DNA of 64,000 bases from Candidatus Sulfidibacterium hydrothermale (GCF_020149915.1 NZ_CP083760.1:2418001-2482000); one strand, 5' to 3'. Counted from the stretch's first letter, positions 11,040-21,083 are shown. Notes: a model not told the origin generated them from the letters alone. A program made the numbers and translations.

Positions 11040-11513
11040 CTAAAACCTGAAATGAGAGAAAGCTTTGTTGGCTTCAGCCATACGGTGGGTGTCTTCCTTT
11101 TTCTTGAAAGCAGCCCCTTCTTCACGGTAAGCAGCCAAAATTTCACCGGCCAGTTTTTGCCCCATGGTTTTTTCATGACGTTTACGGGCAAAACCGATAA
11201 GGTTTTTCATTCCGATAGACTGTTTACGGGCCGGACGAATTTCAGAAGGAATCTGAAAAGTAGCACCACCAATACGGCGACTTCTAACCTCAACCGATGG
11301 AGTAACATTGGCCAAGGCTTTTTTCCAAACATCCAAAGCATTTTCTTCTTCCCCGATTTTCGAAGCTACAATATCCATAGCATCGTAAAAAATCTTAAAA
11401 GCAAGGCTTTTCTTCCCCTCCAACATGATGTTGTTCACAAACTTGGTGACCAACACATCGTTATAACGCGGGTCGGGCAGAATAATTCGTTTTTTAGGTT
11501 TTGCTTTTCTCAT
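11040..11513 (-). CDS. rpsG: 30S ribosomal protein S7
   Basis: A 157-residue S7 starting [19 protein letters not shown], with [20 protein letters not shown] in the middle. S7 initiates 30S head assembly and lies near the E-site tRNA. It sits between rpsL and fusA in the classic str order. Confidence 0.97.
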   Translation of the reverse strand: MRKAKPKKRIILPDPRYNDVLVTKFVNNIMLEGKKSLAFKIFYDAMDIVASKIGEEENALDVWKKALANVTPSVEVRSRRIGGATFQIPSEIRPARKQSIGMKNLIGFARKRHEKTMGQKLAGEILAAYREEGAAFKKKEDTHRMAEANKAFSHFRF

Positions 11514-11548
11514 TATATCTTGAGCTTAAAATACTTGTCTAATTTTTT

Positions 11549-11926
11549 TTATTTTTTCTTAGGCCGTTTGGTACCATATTTTGAACGGCGTTGTGTACGA
11601 CCTTCCACACCGGAAGTATCCAGTGCCCCACGGATAATGTGATAACGCACACCCGGGAGGTCTTTTACACGACCGCCACGGATCATCACAATAGAGTGCT
11701 CCTGCAAGTTATGACCTTCGCCGGGAATATAGGCATTCACCTCTTTTCCATTGGTCAAACGTACCCTGGCCACTTTACGCATGGCAGAGTTAGGTTTTTT
11801 CGGTGTAGTGGTATAAACCCTTACACAAACTCCACGACGTTGCGGACATGAATCCAACGCAGGTGATTTGCTTTTATCAACCAGCTTGTTGCGTCCTTTT
11901 CTTACTAACTGTTGTATTGTAGGCAT
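11549..11926 (-). CDS. rpsL: 30S ribosomal protein S12
   Basis: A 125-residue S12, the first gene of the operon. The decoding-centre loops [16 protein letters not shown] and [14 protein letters not shown] carry lysines at the positions that mutate in streptomycin resistance, so the sequence looks wild-type there. Transcription probably starts near 12170, giving a leader of about 240 nt. Confidence 0.97.
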   Translation of the reverse strand: MPTIQQLVRKGRNKLVDKSKSPALDSCPQRRGVCVRVYTTTPKKPNSAMRKVARVRLTNGKEVNAYIPGEGHNLQEHSIVMIRGGRVKDLPGVRYHIIRGALDTSGVEGRTQRRSKYGTKRPKKK

Positions 11927-12174
11927 ATCAAACTTTAATTAATTCTTTTTATCCTCATTTTTTGGAGGCGCAAAAGTATAAAATATTTCAATCCAAAATA
12001 CTTTTTACTAAAATTAAAGTTGAAGGAAAATTGAAAAGGTAAGCTATTCAAAACAACAGCGGTAAATTTCAGATTCTTTACCGATGCCGAACCTATAACG
12101 TTTTACCTTATCAGGTTCCTTTAACTTCGTCTGTTTCAGTAGTTTTTACTACTTTTACCGTCCAAAACGGGGTG
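11927..12174 (-). promoter_or_regulatory. Structured 5' leader of the rpsL ribosomal operon
   Basis: Between the mapped-by-eye promoter and the S12 start are about 240 noncoding nt. On the transcribed (minus) strand they hold at least three hairpins: GTAGT-AAAA-ACTAC; a 10-bp stem GAACCT(G bulge)ATAA / TTATAGGTTC; and a perfect 7-bp stem CGGTAAA / TTTACCG. A second TAnnTTTG match (complement of 11971-11978) lies near the gene but lacks a well-spaced -33 box. The length and density of stems suggest an attenuator or a protein-binding leader; I do not recognise a known riboswitch class. Confidence 0.5.
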
Positions 12175-12204
12175 CAAAGGTAAAAAGTTTTTTTGAATTG
12201 ACAA
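12175..12204 (-). promoter_or_regulatory. Promoter of the rpsL operon (TTG-N19-TAnnTTTG)
   Basis: The minus strand shows TTG at 12204-12202, a 19-nt spacer, then TACCTTTG at 12182-12175, followed by GCAC. This matches the Bacteroidota sigma-ABfr consensus in both boxes and in spacing. Confidence 0.75.
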
Positions 12205-12261
12205 GAAAATCACTGAAAATCAGAAAAAATATTTACTCCAAAGCTATTCTTTTTGGTTTCC

Positions 12262-12530
12262 CTGAATAAATTCGGAACAAAAGAATCTTAATCATACCCA
12301 ATTCCCACTTCTCCCAACACGCCAGTACTTCAAGTACTTAAAATGCCTAAAGTTTGAAGTGCGCTAAAGTGGGAAATCACAAAAGACAAATCCAAAAAAA
12401 TATCAAACGCCAAAAACCAACTGTTTTGTCCTGTTGAACGCAGTGAAACATCTCTTTTAAAGCCGTGGTTATTTTTGAGATCCTTCGCTCCGCTCAGGAG
12501 GACAGTAATACAACAATAAACCAATGATAA
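12262..12530. repeat. Intergenic repeat family, copy A
   Basis: A noncoding AT-rich module beginning CTGAATAAATTCGGAACAAA. It contains the core shared with three other places in the window (CCAACTGTTTTGTCCTG at 12417, running 43 nt) and ends with a CCTTCGCTCCGCTCAGG quasi-palindrome. Short frames inside it are accidental. Confidence 0.8.
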
Positions 12531-12592
12531 CTAATAACTCATCCTTCTACATTCATCGTTCTACACTTATCGTTCATCATTTGCCATTCTCT

Positions 12593-12930
12593 CTGAATAA
12601 ATTCGAAACAAAAGAATCTTAATCATACCCAATTCCTACCTTACCCAACACGCCAGTACTTCAAGTGACTAAAATTAGAAGTGCCTAAAGTTTGAAATCG
12701 CAAAAGACAAATCCAAAAAAATATCAAACGCCAAAAACCAACTGTTTTGTCCTGTTGAACGCAGTGAAACATCTCTTTTAATAATCGTGGTTATTTTTGA
12801 AATCCTTCGCTGTACCCGGAACAGATCCCAACCCCATTTATCATTCTACACTCATCGCTGACATCAAACATCCTTCTATCCCAACATTCTCCATCCATCC
12901 TTGGAGATCCTTCGCTCCGCTCAGGATGGA
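12593..12930. repeat. Intergenic repeat family, copy B
   Basis: A second, diverged copy of the module about 331 bp downstream of copy A, with the shared 43-nt core at 12738-12780. It continues into a GCTGTACCCGGAACAGATCC segment also present in both copies near 31.6 and 32.1 kb, and again ends with the CCTTCGCTCCGCTCAGGA element. No coding potential is apparent. Confidence 0.8.
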
Positions 12931-12935
12931 AAAGA

Positions 12936-12971
12936 GCAAAAAAAAGTCCGGACCCTACCAGCCCGGACTTT
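12936..12971 (-). terminator. Rho-independent terminator of secDF
   Basis: On the minus strand AAAGTCCGG (12971-12963) and CCGGACTTT (12951-12943) form a 9-bp GC-rich stem followed by a run of T. It lies about 20 nt after the secDF stop. Confidence 0.85.
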
Positions 12972-12993
12972 GCTTACAAAGCTTCTATAAACA

Positions 12994-15900
12994 TTATTTT
13001 TTCTTTTTCGATTTTGCTTTTTTCTGATTCATCTTGGCTTCCCTTTCTTCAATTTTCTTGTCTTCGCGGGCACCATGCAGCAGGTCGTATGCAATGGGGC
13101 TGGCCGTAAAGACCGAAGAATAAGTACCAATGGTAATCCCTACCAGCAAAGCAAACACGAAACCACGAATGACTTCTCCACCGAAAATAAAGATCACCAA
13201 CAATACCACTAACGTAGTACCTGATGTATTCATTGTACGGGCCAAAGTCTGGTTCAAACCTTCATTCATATTTCGTTTCAACGTATGCCGCGGGAAAAGG
13301 TTCACATTTTCACGAATACGGTCAAAGATAATTACCGTATCGTTAATGGAGTACCCGATGATGGTCAAAATAGCTGCTATAAACGATTGGTCCACCTGCA
13401 TACTAAAGGGCATAATACCGTTAAACAACGAGAAGACCCCTATCGTAATTAAGGTATCGTGGAACAACGCGGCCACACCTCCCACGCCATATTGCCAGTT
13501 TTTAAACCGGATGGCAACATAAATAAAGATGATGAGCAGCGCAAAGAAGATCGCAAAATAGGCTTTCTCCCGAATGTCGTAAGCAATCGTCGGCCCAAAT
13601 TTTTGCGAGCTCAAAATACCCAGTAATTTGTTTTCTCCTTCAGTATCTGAAGTAAATGCCTTAAATGAGATCGGTTTTTTATAGAATTTCTTCAGGCCGT
13701 TGTACAATTTGGTCTGTAAGATAGAATCCACATTGTCACGGTTATCATCGATCAAATATTTGGTGACAATTTTTATTTGGTTATCCGGACCAAACGTTTT
13801 CACAATCGGAGCCTGGTTGTCAAATTCAGCCGTAAGGGCTTTCCGGATGGCTTCAGTATTTACATTTTGGTCAAAGCGCACCACAAAAGTACGTCCCCCG
13901 GTGAAGTCAACCCCAAAGTTCAGCCCTTTGGTAAATAATGAAATCAAACCAACTAAAATCAGTGTTCCGGAGAAGATATAGGCTTTTTTCCGCATCCCGA
14001 TAAAATCGAAATGGGTGTTCGAAAGGGTATTCGCCGTCCATTTATAAGAGAAGGTAATCTTTTTGTTTTTCTTCAGCATCCCTTCAAAGATGATACGGGA
14101 GATGAAGATAGCGGTAAAGAGAGACGAAAGCAGACCGATAATCAAGGTGGTAGCAAATCCCTGAATAGGACCGGTACCAAACACATACAATACTACACCG
14201 GTCAGCAACGTGGTCACGTTACCGTCGATAATAGCCGAATAAGCATTTCTATATCCGTCGGTCAATGCAAGGCGTAGTCCTTTTCCTGCCCGCATTTCTT
14301 CTTTAATACGCTCGTAAATAATTACGTTAGCATCCACCGCCATACCTAGCGTCAGCACAATACCGGCAATACCTGGAAGCGTCAGTACCGCACCCAGTGA
14401 GGCCAGCACGCCTAACAAGAAAAATACGTTGACAATCAAAGCCAAACTGGCTACCCAACCGGCTTTGTTGTAGTACACGATCATATAAACCAGCACCACA
14501 ATGAAAGCCAAAATAAAGCTGTTCATACCGGCACGTACCGCTTCGCGTCCCAAAGAAGGACCCACCACGGCTTCTTCCACAATTTTGGCCGGAGCAGGCA
14601 ATTTACCGGCTTTCAGAATATTTGCCAGGTCTTTGGCTTCTTCTACCGTCATGCCCCCACCGGAAATAGAAGAACGTCCGTTGGGAATCTGATCGTTAAC
14701 CACCGGATAAGAGTAAACATAACCATCAAGAACAATGGCAATTTGTTTACCAATATTTTCACCGGTAAGCCGTTTCCATATCTTAGCCCCTTCGCTGTTC
14801 ATCTGCAGGTCAACCGTTACCCGGCCGTTTTGGTCAAAATCCTGACGGGCGTCAGAGATCACATCACCGCCAAGGGCTGCACTTCCGTCACGTGAACTGG
14901 CTTTTAATGCAATTAAAGCCAAATAATTCGGCGTATGCGGATCGGGTTTAACCGCCCAGGCCAGTTTCAGGTCACGCGGGAAAATATTTTTCACCATTTT
15001 CAGCATCCGGTTCACACGGGCCGTATCTTTAATGGCTACCAATCCCACACGGGCCGTGTTGGCCGGATAGTAACGGCCGTCTTTTCCCTGAATATAGGAC
15101 GGATGCAAATAAGCATATAACGGATTTTTCTTTGCATACGTAGAAAAAGAAGCGTTTTCATTTTGTCCTTTGGTAGTATCCTTGGCAATTTTGTTCAGCA
15201 AGCTGTTTGTAGCTGTATCCGAAACGGCTTTGGTCGTTTTATTTCCGGTTGCCGTTGCTTTTTGCGAAGCTGCCGTTTTAGTAGAATCGGACAGTAAGTT
15301 TTCTTCTGCACGCAGTTTAGCATTGGCTTCATCAAAATAAGTGTGAATATCTGCGAAGCTATATGTTTCCCAAAACTGGAGTTTTGCGGTTCCCTGCAGC
15401 AGTTTCCGCACCCGTTCAGGATCTTTAATTCCCGGAAGCTCCACCAAAATACGTCCGCTGGTAGCCAGTTTCTGAATATTCGGCTGGGCTACCCCAAAAC
15501 GGTCAATACGGGTTCGCAAAATCTGGAAAGTACGATCCACCGCACCATCGGTTTCTTTTTTCAGCACTTTCAGTACTTCAGCATTGGACGATGTGGTTGT
15601 AATTCCCTTATCTTTAAATTCATACAAAAAAATGGAAGCCAGGCGACCATTGGGATCCACTTTATGAAAAGCTTCTCCAAAAAGCGTAACAAAGTCTTTA
15701 TTGCTGTGTTTTTGCATTTCGGTAGCCAGTTTCATGGCTTTCCGGAAAGCCGGGTCTTTACTATGGCCGGCAAGTGCATCAACAATATCCTGCACTTTTA
15801 CTTCGAGCACTACGTTCATTCCGCCTTTCAGGTCAAGGCCAAGGTTCAGCTCTCTTTCTTTTACCTGTTTGTAAGTGTATTTTCCAATGCCCAGGTTGTA

Positions 15901-16149
15901 CACCACTTCGTTATTCACACTGTCGAGATAATATTTCTCACGTGCTTTGGCAATTGAATCAAGATAATACACTTCTTTGGCTTCATTTCCCTTAGCCAGC
16001 TCTTTTGCCAGACGGACCGCCTCTTTGTTGTGTGCATAAGCCTTTGCTTTTTTCTCCACCCGGGCTGCCACATACGTAAAACTCAGCTGATACAGGCATA
16101 CCAGGCCAAAGGCAATAGCAAAAAACTTGATAGCTCCTTTGTTTTGCAT
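12994..16149 (-). CDS. secDF: Protein translocase SecDF fusion protein
   Basis: A 1051-residue inner-membrane protein that uses the proton gradient to complete Sec-dependent export. SecD is at the N-terminus: TM1 at about 6-27, LGLDLKGGMNVVLEV near residue 105, a large periplasmic P1 domain, then six-helix bundle. SecF follows with GLNFGVDFTGGRTFVVRF near 770 and its own helices, ending in a Lys-rich tail. Such fusions are normal in Bacteroidota. Between residues about 285 and 350 there is a low-complexity Ser/Thr/Ala/Lys-rich insertion inside the periplasmic part of SecD. Confidence 0.96.
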   Translation of the reverse strand: MQNKGAIKFFAIAFGLVCLYQLSFTYVAARVEKKAKAYAHNKEAVRLAKELAKGNEAKEVYYLDSIAKAREKYYLDSVNNEVVYNLGIGKYTYKQVKERELNLGLDLKGGMNVVLEVKVQDIVDALAGHSKDPAFRKAMKLATEMQKHSNKDFVTLFGEAFHKVDPNGRLASIFLYEFKDKGITTTSSNAEVLKVLKKETDGAVDRTFQILRTRIDRFGVAQPNIQKLATSGRILVELPGIKDPERVRKLLQGTAKLQFWETYSFADIHTYFDEANAKLRAEENLLSDSTKTAASQKATATGNKTTKAVSDTATNSLLNKIAKDTTKGQNENASFSTYAKKNPLYAYLHPSYIQGKDGRYYPANTARVGLVAIKDTARVNRMLKMVKNIFPRDLKLAWAVKPDPHTPNYLALIALKASSRDGSAALGGDVISDARQDFDQNGRVTVDLQMNSEGAKIWKRLTGENIGKQIAIVLDGYVYSYPVVNDQIPNGRSSISGGGMTVEEAKDLANILKAGKLPAPAKIVEEAVVGPSLGREAVRAGMNSFILAFIVVLVYMIVYYNKAGWVASLALIVNVFFLLGVLASLGAVLTLPGIAGIVLTLGMAVDANVIIYERIKEEMRAGKGLRLALTDGYRNAYSAIIDGNVTTLLTGVVLYVFGTGPIQGFATTLIIGLLSSLFTAIFISRIIFEGMLKKNKKITFSYKWTANTLSNTHFDFIGMRKKAYIFSGTLILVGLISLFTKGLNFGVDFTGGRTFVVRFDQNVNTEAIRKALTAEFDNQAPIVKTFGPDNQIKIVTKYLIDDNRDNVDSILQTKLYNGLKKFYKKPISFKAFTSDTEGENKLLGILSSQKFGPTIAYDIREKAYFAIFFALLIIFIYVAIRFKNWQYGVGGVAALFHDTLITIGVFSLFNGIMPFSMQVDQSFIAAILTIIGYSINDTVIIFDRIRENVNLFPRHTLKRNMNEGLNQTLARTMNTSGTTLVVLLVIFIFGGEVIRGFVFALLVGITIGTYSSVFTASPIAYDLLHGAREDKKIEEREAKMNQKKAKSKKKK

Positions 16150-16193
16150 TTGAAATTAGATATTTATAATTTTACTTTCATTTTAAGAGGGTG

Positions 16194-16224
16194 CAAAAAT
16201 AGAATAATATTTCATACATCCCAA
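16194..16224 (-). promoter_or_regulatory. Promoter of secDF
   Basis: The minus strand shows TTG at 16224-16222, a 20-nt spacer and TATTTTTG at 16201-16194, followed by CACC. It lies about 45 nt upstream of the SecDF start. Confidence 0.6.
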
Positions 16225-16346
16225 TAACGCTTCCCGACATTACAGCCGATTTATCAATTTTTTCTCTTCTTTTTTGTCAAAAACAATTCCGCAAAAGAAA
16301 ACCGGAAAATAAAATACCAGCCACTAAAACGGTAAACTCAAACTAA

Positions 16347-17663
16347 TCAATACCTTAACCATTTCCACAAATCGGAATACCCTACTTTCTTTCCATAAAC
16401 AAGAATACCGATACGATAAATTTTTCCGGCCAAAAAAGTGGCAAATAAAAAAGTAATCACCAAAATAGCTGCCGAGAGCCCAATTTGCCAATACGGAACC
16501 CCAAAAGGAATCCGCATCATCATAATTACCGGCGAAGTAAACGGAATCATCGACATCCACAGGGCCAGCGGCCCGTCAGGCTGGTTGGCCACCACACTAA
16601 TCATCACCATCGAAAAAATCAGCGGAATGGAAATGGGAAACATAAACTGCTGGGCATCGGTATCGTGATCGATAGCCCCGCCAACAGCTGCAAACAGTGA
16701 AGCATACAGCAGATATCCTCCCAAAAAATAAAAGAGAAAACTTAAAATCATCACCTTAAAATTAACCGCCGACAAAAAGCCGGAAACCGCCGTCATTACC
16801 GCATTTGTCTTGTCCGGTGATGCAGTAGCTGCCGGAACAGCCATCGTCTGTTCGGTCATGGTTTGTACCTGATGAACAACACGTTTCTCGCTAAAAATAT
16901 GACTCTGAAATGCTCCTACAAACCCCATAGTGAGCATCACCCACAGCAAAAACTGGGTTAATCCCACCAATCCGACTCCGATGATTTTTCCCACCATCAG
17001 CTGAAACGGTTTTACCGAAGAAATGATCAGTTCCACAATCCGGTTTTGTTTCTCTTCCATCACCCCTCGCATCACCTGTGCACCGTACATAAAAACGAAA
17101 AAATAAATCAAAAACCCGGAAAAAACTGCCAATCCGGTTTCCAGGCCGGTATTGGTCTTTTTTTCTGTTCCTTCTTCCGACACTTTTATGGTTGCCAGGT
17201 GAATATGTGCTTTGATGGATTTCAACACATTAGGATCAATCCCTTTGGCCAGCATTTTTTTATCTTCGACCACCTGTCGCATCACCGTTTTGATATAATT
17301 CTCCACAAAAACACCGGGTTGCTTGACAGAAAACAATTCGGCATTTTCAGGAAGATTGAGCCGGGTAAGCGGAATATACAGCAGCATATCTCCTTTGGAC
17401 AACGCTTCGGCTTTTGCCTGTTCCAGACTTTTGTACACATAATAAAACTGCACTTTTCCCTGGCTGTGAAATTTCTGATAAAACCATCCGGTTTCGTCCA
17501 ATACGGCAATTTTTGCGGAAGGCGCAGCATTTTCCGTCAAGTAAACCGGTAAAATGACCAACGCCGCCATCAAAACTGGACCAAGAATGGTCATAATCAA
17601 AAATGATTTTTTCCGGACCCGGGTTAAATATTCCCGCTGAATGATGAGCAAAATTTTTTTCAT
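16347..17663 (-). CDS. ABC-2 type transporter permease (NatB/YhaP-like)
   Basis: A 438-residue membrane protein starting MKKILLIIQREYLTRVRKKSF. One helix near residues 24-42 is followed by a large extracytoplasmic domain to about 185, then five or six helices. The motif QRGVMEEKQNRIVELIISSVKP-like region near residues 205-226 (MEEKQNRIVEL) is typical of NatB/ABC-2 permeases used for sodium, drug or lipid export. Such permeases need an ATPase partner, which normally lies directly upstream; here the upstream gene is a divergent purine permease and no ATPase is nearby. The partner must be encoded elsewhere. Confidence 0.85.
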   Translation of the reverse strand: MKKILLIIQREYLTRVRKKSFLIMTILGPVLMAALVILPVYLTENAAPSAKIAVLDETGWFYQKFHSQGKVQFYYVYKSLEQAKAEALSKGDMLLYIPLTRLNLPENAELFSVKQPGVFVENYIKTVMRQVVEDKKMLAKGIDPNVLKSIKAHIHLATIKVSEEGTEKKTNTGLETGLAVFSGFLIYFFVFMYGAQVMRGVMEEKQNRIVELIISSVKPFQLMVGKIIGVGLVGLTQFLLWVMLTMGFVGAFQSHIFSEKRVVHQVQTMTEQTMAVPAATASPDKTNAVMTAVSGFLSAVNFKVMILSFLFYFLGGYLLYASLFAAVGGAIDHDTDAQQFMFPISIPLIFSMVMISVVANQPDGPLALWMSMIPFTSPVIMMMRIPFGVPYWQIGLSAAILVITFLFATFLAGKIYRIGILVYGKKVGYSDLWKWLRY

Positions 17664-17896
17664 ATCGCAACGAAAGGCTGAAATGCATGCAAATATCCGA
17701 AAAATTCAACTGCTGCCGATTTTTATCTTTACAAAACAATCTCCGGTTAAACCTTCAATAAAAATGGGCATTCACAACCGGAAGAAATCCGGATTTTTTT
17801 TATTTTTGACAGGTATCATTAAAAACTATATCTGTTGCCTTTTAAAAATCTATCAACGGTTGTTCTTTTTATCGTTTAACCTTAAAAATCAGATCT

Positions 17897-19189
17897 ATGC
17901 TTGAAAAATACTTTCAACTGGAAGCCCATAAAACCAACGTAAAAACAGAAGTTATTGCCGGGATCACCACTTTTTTAACCATGGCCTATATTCTTGTGGT
18001 AAACCCTTCCATTCTTCATGATGCAGGGATGAACACCGGTGCTGTTTTTACCGCCACAGCCATTGCTTCCATTATCGGAACCCTGATTATGGCCCTGTAT
18101 GCCAAACTTCCCATCGCCATGGCCCCCGGCATGGGATTAAATGCTTTTTTTGCCTATACCGTTGTCGTTTCCATGGGTTACTCCTGGGAATTTGCACTCA
18201 CCGCTGTTTTTCTCGAAGGAATACTATTTATTCTGCTTACCTTTTTCAATGTTCGTGAATTGATTGTGGATGCCATCCCGTTGAGCCAAAAACATGCCAT
18301 TTCGGTAGGTATCGGACTGTTTATTGCTTTTATCGGGCTGGAAGATGCCGGAATTATTGTACACGATAAAGCCACGCTGGTAACGCTCGGAAATTTAGGC
18401 AGCCCTTCGGCACTGATCGCTCTTTTCGGACTTTTCATTTCTGCCTTGCTGCTCACTCTCCGGGTAAAAGGGGCACTGCTCATCGGGATTTTTTCATCCA
18501 CCATTCTGGCTGTTTTCATGGGAAAAGCGGCCTTGCCGGATACTGCACTGATTCAAACTCCGCCTTCGCTGGCGCCTACTTTTCTTAAATTCGAGTGGCA
18601 ACACATTTTTTCGACGGATATGCTTATTGTCCTGTTCACTTTTTTGTTTGTGGATTTGTTCGACACCATCGGAACACTTGTTGGGGTTGCTTCCCAGGCA
18701 GGCATACTGGATGAAAAAGGTCGTTTCCCCAACGTAAAAAAAGCCCTGATGGCCGATGCTTTCAGTACCACAGCCGGTGCCATGCTCGGCACTTCCACCA
18801 CTACAGCCTATATTGAAAGTGCTGCCGGCGTAGCTGAAGGAGGGCGCACAGGACTTACCACGCTGGTTGTCGCAATTTTGTTTATCCTGTCACTCTTTTT
18901 ATCTCCGCTATTCCTGATGGTCCCTTCTTCGGCTACAGCCCCGGTACTGATTTTGGTCGGAACGTTTATGATGGAACCGGTAACCAAGATTTCTTTTTCG
19001 GATTATACCGAAAGTATCCCGGCCTTTCTGGCTATTATTATGATGCCGCTGACTTACAGCATTGCCGAAGGAATTGCTTTCGGAATGATTTCGTACGTTT
19101 TACTGAAAGCCCTTACCGGCCGTCATAAAGAAATCACCCCGGTGATGTACATCCTGGCCGCCCTGTTTATGCTGAAGTTTTTTGTGTGA
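17897..19189 (+). CDS. NCS2-family purine (adenine/guanine/hypoxanthine) permease
   Basis: A 430-residue, roughly 13-helix transporter of the AzgA/PbuG branch of NCS2. Signatures are KTEVIAGITTFLTMAYIL near residue 16, APGMGLNAFFAYTVV near 78-92 and SAAGVAEGGRTGLTTL near 310-325. The family imports purine bases by proton symport. A purine nucleoside phosphorylase lies at 30.5 kb, so purine salvage is present. The first Met is used; a weak promoter-like TTGAC ... TATATCTG lies about 60-90 nt upstream. Confidence 0.93.
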   Translation: MLEKYFQLEAHKTNVKTEVIAGITTFLTMAYILVVNPSILHDAGMNTGAVFTATAIASIIGTLIMALYAKLPIAMAPGMGLNAFFAYTVVVSMGYSWEFALTAVFLEGILFILLTFFNVRELIVDAIPLSQKHAISVGIGLFIAFIGLEDAGIIVHDKATLVTLGNLGSPSALIALFGLFISALLLTLRVKGALLIGIFSSTILAVFMGKAALPDTALIQTPPSLAPTFLKFEWQHIFSTDMLIVLFTFLFVDLFDTIGTLVGVASQAGILDEKGRFPNVKKALMADAFSTTAGAMLGTSTTTAYIESAAGVAEGGRTGLTTLVVAILFILSLFLSPLFLMVPSSATAPVLILVGTFMMEPVTKISFSDYTESIPAFLAIIMMPLTYSIAEGIAFGMISYVLLKALTGRHKEITPVMYILAALFMLKFFV

Positions 19190-19462
19190 TGCTAGAAACA
19201 TGTATCTGTTGATTTTTTGAACAATTTTCCTCATTCAATAATACTTTCAAAGATTCTCACTTCCCTTTCTAATCGGGACCAACAATAAAGAAAGTACGAT
19301 GTCTACGGATATTATATTCTCTCCCCGGTATCTGTGCTATCAGGCAGCTTTTAAACAATAAATACAACCAAAACCGCCACATTTTACACCAAAATACAGC
19401 AATAAAAAATCTTTCGGATTAATTTTTACAGAATCTAAGAAACGCTTTCGTCAGACATTGGC
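19190..19462. other. Intergenic region without visible gene
   Basis: AT-rich sequence between the purine permease and peptidase T. I see no open frame with coding character and no strong stem with a T run; only the pepT promoter at its right edge is recognisable. Confidence 0.5.
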
Positions 19463-19470
19463 TACCTTTG
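19463..19470 (+). promoter_or_regulatory. -7 box of the pepT promoter
   Basis: TACCTTTG matches TAnnTTTG and is followed by CAAAAAA, 16 nt before the pepT ATG. No clear TTG is found at the expected -33 position. Confidence 0.5.
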
Positions 19471-19486
19471 CAAAAAATTAAAAATC

Positions 19487-20719
19487 ATGGAAAAAATTGA
19501 AGAACGTTTTATCCGCTATGCCAAAATAGACACACAGTCGGATCCGGAAAACGAACAATGTCCCTCCACTGAAAAACAATGGAAACTGGCCAAATTATTA
19601 GTCAAAGAGCTGGAACAAATCGGGTTGGAAGAGGTAACCATTGACGACCATGCTTACGTAATGGCCACTTTGCCCGCCAATACAGACCAGCCGGTGCCGG
19701 TTATCGGATTTATTGCCCACATGGATACTGCTCCTGATTTTACGGCAGAAAATGTCCAACCGCAAATCCATAAAAATTACGATGGCGGCGACATTATTCT
19801 AAACCAGGAACAAAACATTGTATTATCACCCAAAGATTTTAAAGAGCTTCCTGGTTACAAAGGGCAAACCCTGATTACCACCGACGGGACGACCCTGCTC
19901 GGAGCGGACGATAAAGCCGGCATTGCCGAAATTATTGCCGCCATGGAATACCTGCTGGAACACCCGGAAATCAAACACGGAAAAATCAGAGTGGCTTTTA
20001 ATCCGGACGAAGAAGTGGGTCGCGGGGCCCATCTGTTTGATGTGGAAAAATTCGGAGCCGACTGGGCTTATACACTGGACGGTGGTCCCGTGGGAGAACT
20101 GGAATTTGAAAATTTCAATGCAGCCGGAGCCAAAGTCATTATCAGTGGGAAAAGCGTTCACCCCGGAACAGCTTACCACACCATGGTCAATTCTATGCTG
20201 ATTGCCGCTGAATTCATTGCTTCGTTCCCGGAAAAAGAAACACCACAGGAAACCCGCGGATATGAAGGCTTTTTCCACCTGTATCAGATGGAAGGCCGTG
20301 TGGAAGAAACTGTTTTACAATACATTATTCGCGACCACGACCGGAAACTTTTTGAAGAAAAGAAAAAACGTTTCATGGAAAAAGCAGAAGCCATCAATAA
20401 AAAGTATGGCAACGTCATTAAAGTGGAAATGGAAGACCAATATTATAATATGCGTGAGAAGATCGAACCGCAGATGCACATTATTGACATTGCCGAAGAA
20501 GCCATGAAATCATTGAATATTCAACCCATTGTAAAGGCTATTCGCGGCGGCACCGACGGCGCACAACTTTCGTTCAAAGGGCTGCCCTGCCCTAACCTGT
20601 TTACCGGCGGACATAATTTTCACGGACGCTATGAATATATTCCGGTAGAATCCATGGAAAAAGCCATCAGTGTTATTGTAAAGATCATTGAGCTCACGGC
20701 CCAAAAAGGAATTCGTTAG
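19487..20719 (+). CDS. pepT: Peptidase T (tripeptide aminopeptidase)
   Basis: A 410-residue M20 metallopeptidase that removes the N-terminal residue of tripeptides in the cytoplasm. Two-zinc site residues are visible in IAHMDTAPD (near 77-85), [27 protein letters not shown] (catalytic Glu pair), [11 protein letters not shown] and [14 protein letters not shown] near the C-terminus. The dimerisation domain lies in the middle. Length is the usual one. It is a single-gene unit with its own promoter and terminator. Confidence 0.97.
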   Translation: MEKIEERFIRYAKIDTQSDPENEQCPSTEKQWKLAKLLVKELEQIGLEEVTIDDHAYVMATLPANTDQPVPVIGFIAHMDTAPDFTAENVQPQIHKNYDGGDIILNQEQNIVLSPKDFKELPGYKGQTLITTDGTTLLGADDKAGIAEIIAAMEYLLEHPEIKHGKIRVAFNPDEEVGRGAHLFDVEKFGADWAYTLDGGPVGELEFENFNAAGAKVIISGKSVHPGTAYHTMVNSMLIAAEFIASFPEKETPQETRGYEGFFHLYQMEGRVEETVLQYIIRDHDRKLFEEKKKRFMEKAEAINKKYGNVIKVEMEDQYYNMREKIEPQMHIIDIAEEAMKSLNIQPIVKAIRGGTDGAQLSFKGLPCPNLFTGGHNFHGRYEYIPVESMEKAISVIVKIIELTAQKGIR

Positions 20720-20748
20720 GCTCCCGATCAGCAAACTTCTAAAATGAA

Positions 20749-20790
20749 AAAAAAGAGATGTCTTTGAACAGGCATCTCTTTTTTTTGTTA
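20749..20790 (+). terminator. Rho-independent terminator of pepT
   Basis: AAAAAAGAGATG (20749-20760) pairs with CATCTCTTTTTT (20773-20784), with a 12-nt loop and further T residues. It lies 30 nt after the pepT stop. Confidence 0.85.
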
Positions 20791-21050
20791 TTCACAAAAA
20801 TTATTTCTGGTTACACCACAGACCAAAACGGGATAAAAACCGGTAATCCAGGCACCATTTAAAATATTATTTCTTGCATTTTCGTAAAAAAATGCCTGAC
20901 TTTCCCAAAATGTACCTGACCATCAGAAAAAAAATCAAACGGCCTTTTTTTATTTCCTGTATTGCAACATCTTAACCGGCAAGCTCTATTTTTCTGCTCA
21001 TTTTTTATAAAAAATTTACGTAATTTTATACGCAGATAAAAAATATATGA
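20791..21050. other. Intergenic region upstream of the bd-oxidase operon
   Basis: About 260 AT-rich nt with no plausible gene. It probably carries the control region of the cytochrome bd operon, but I could not identify an operator with confidence. Confidence 0.4.
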
Positions 21051-21058
21051 TATATTTG
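21051..21058 (+). promoter_or_regulatory. -7 box of the cytochrome bd operon
   Basis: TATATTTG followed by CATG matches TAnnTTTG and lies 25 nt before the DUF4492 gene. A -33 TTG is not evident, which would fit an activator-dependent promoter. Confidence 0.5.
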
Positions 21059-21083
21059 CATGTAATATATATTTAAGTACTCA

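Noticed and set aside
11927-12174. TPP riboswitch, because of an AACCTGAT word in the rpsL leader
   Set aside because: The CTGAGA box and the rest of the thi-box are missing, and the downstream genes are ribosomal.
12330-12524. 64-codon frame and similar frames at 31451-31642 and 32129-32398
   Set aside because: They lie in repeat modules and change frame or stop between copies, so they are not conserved coding sequence.
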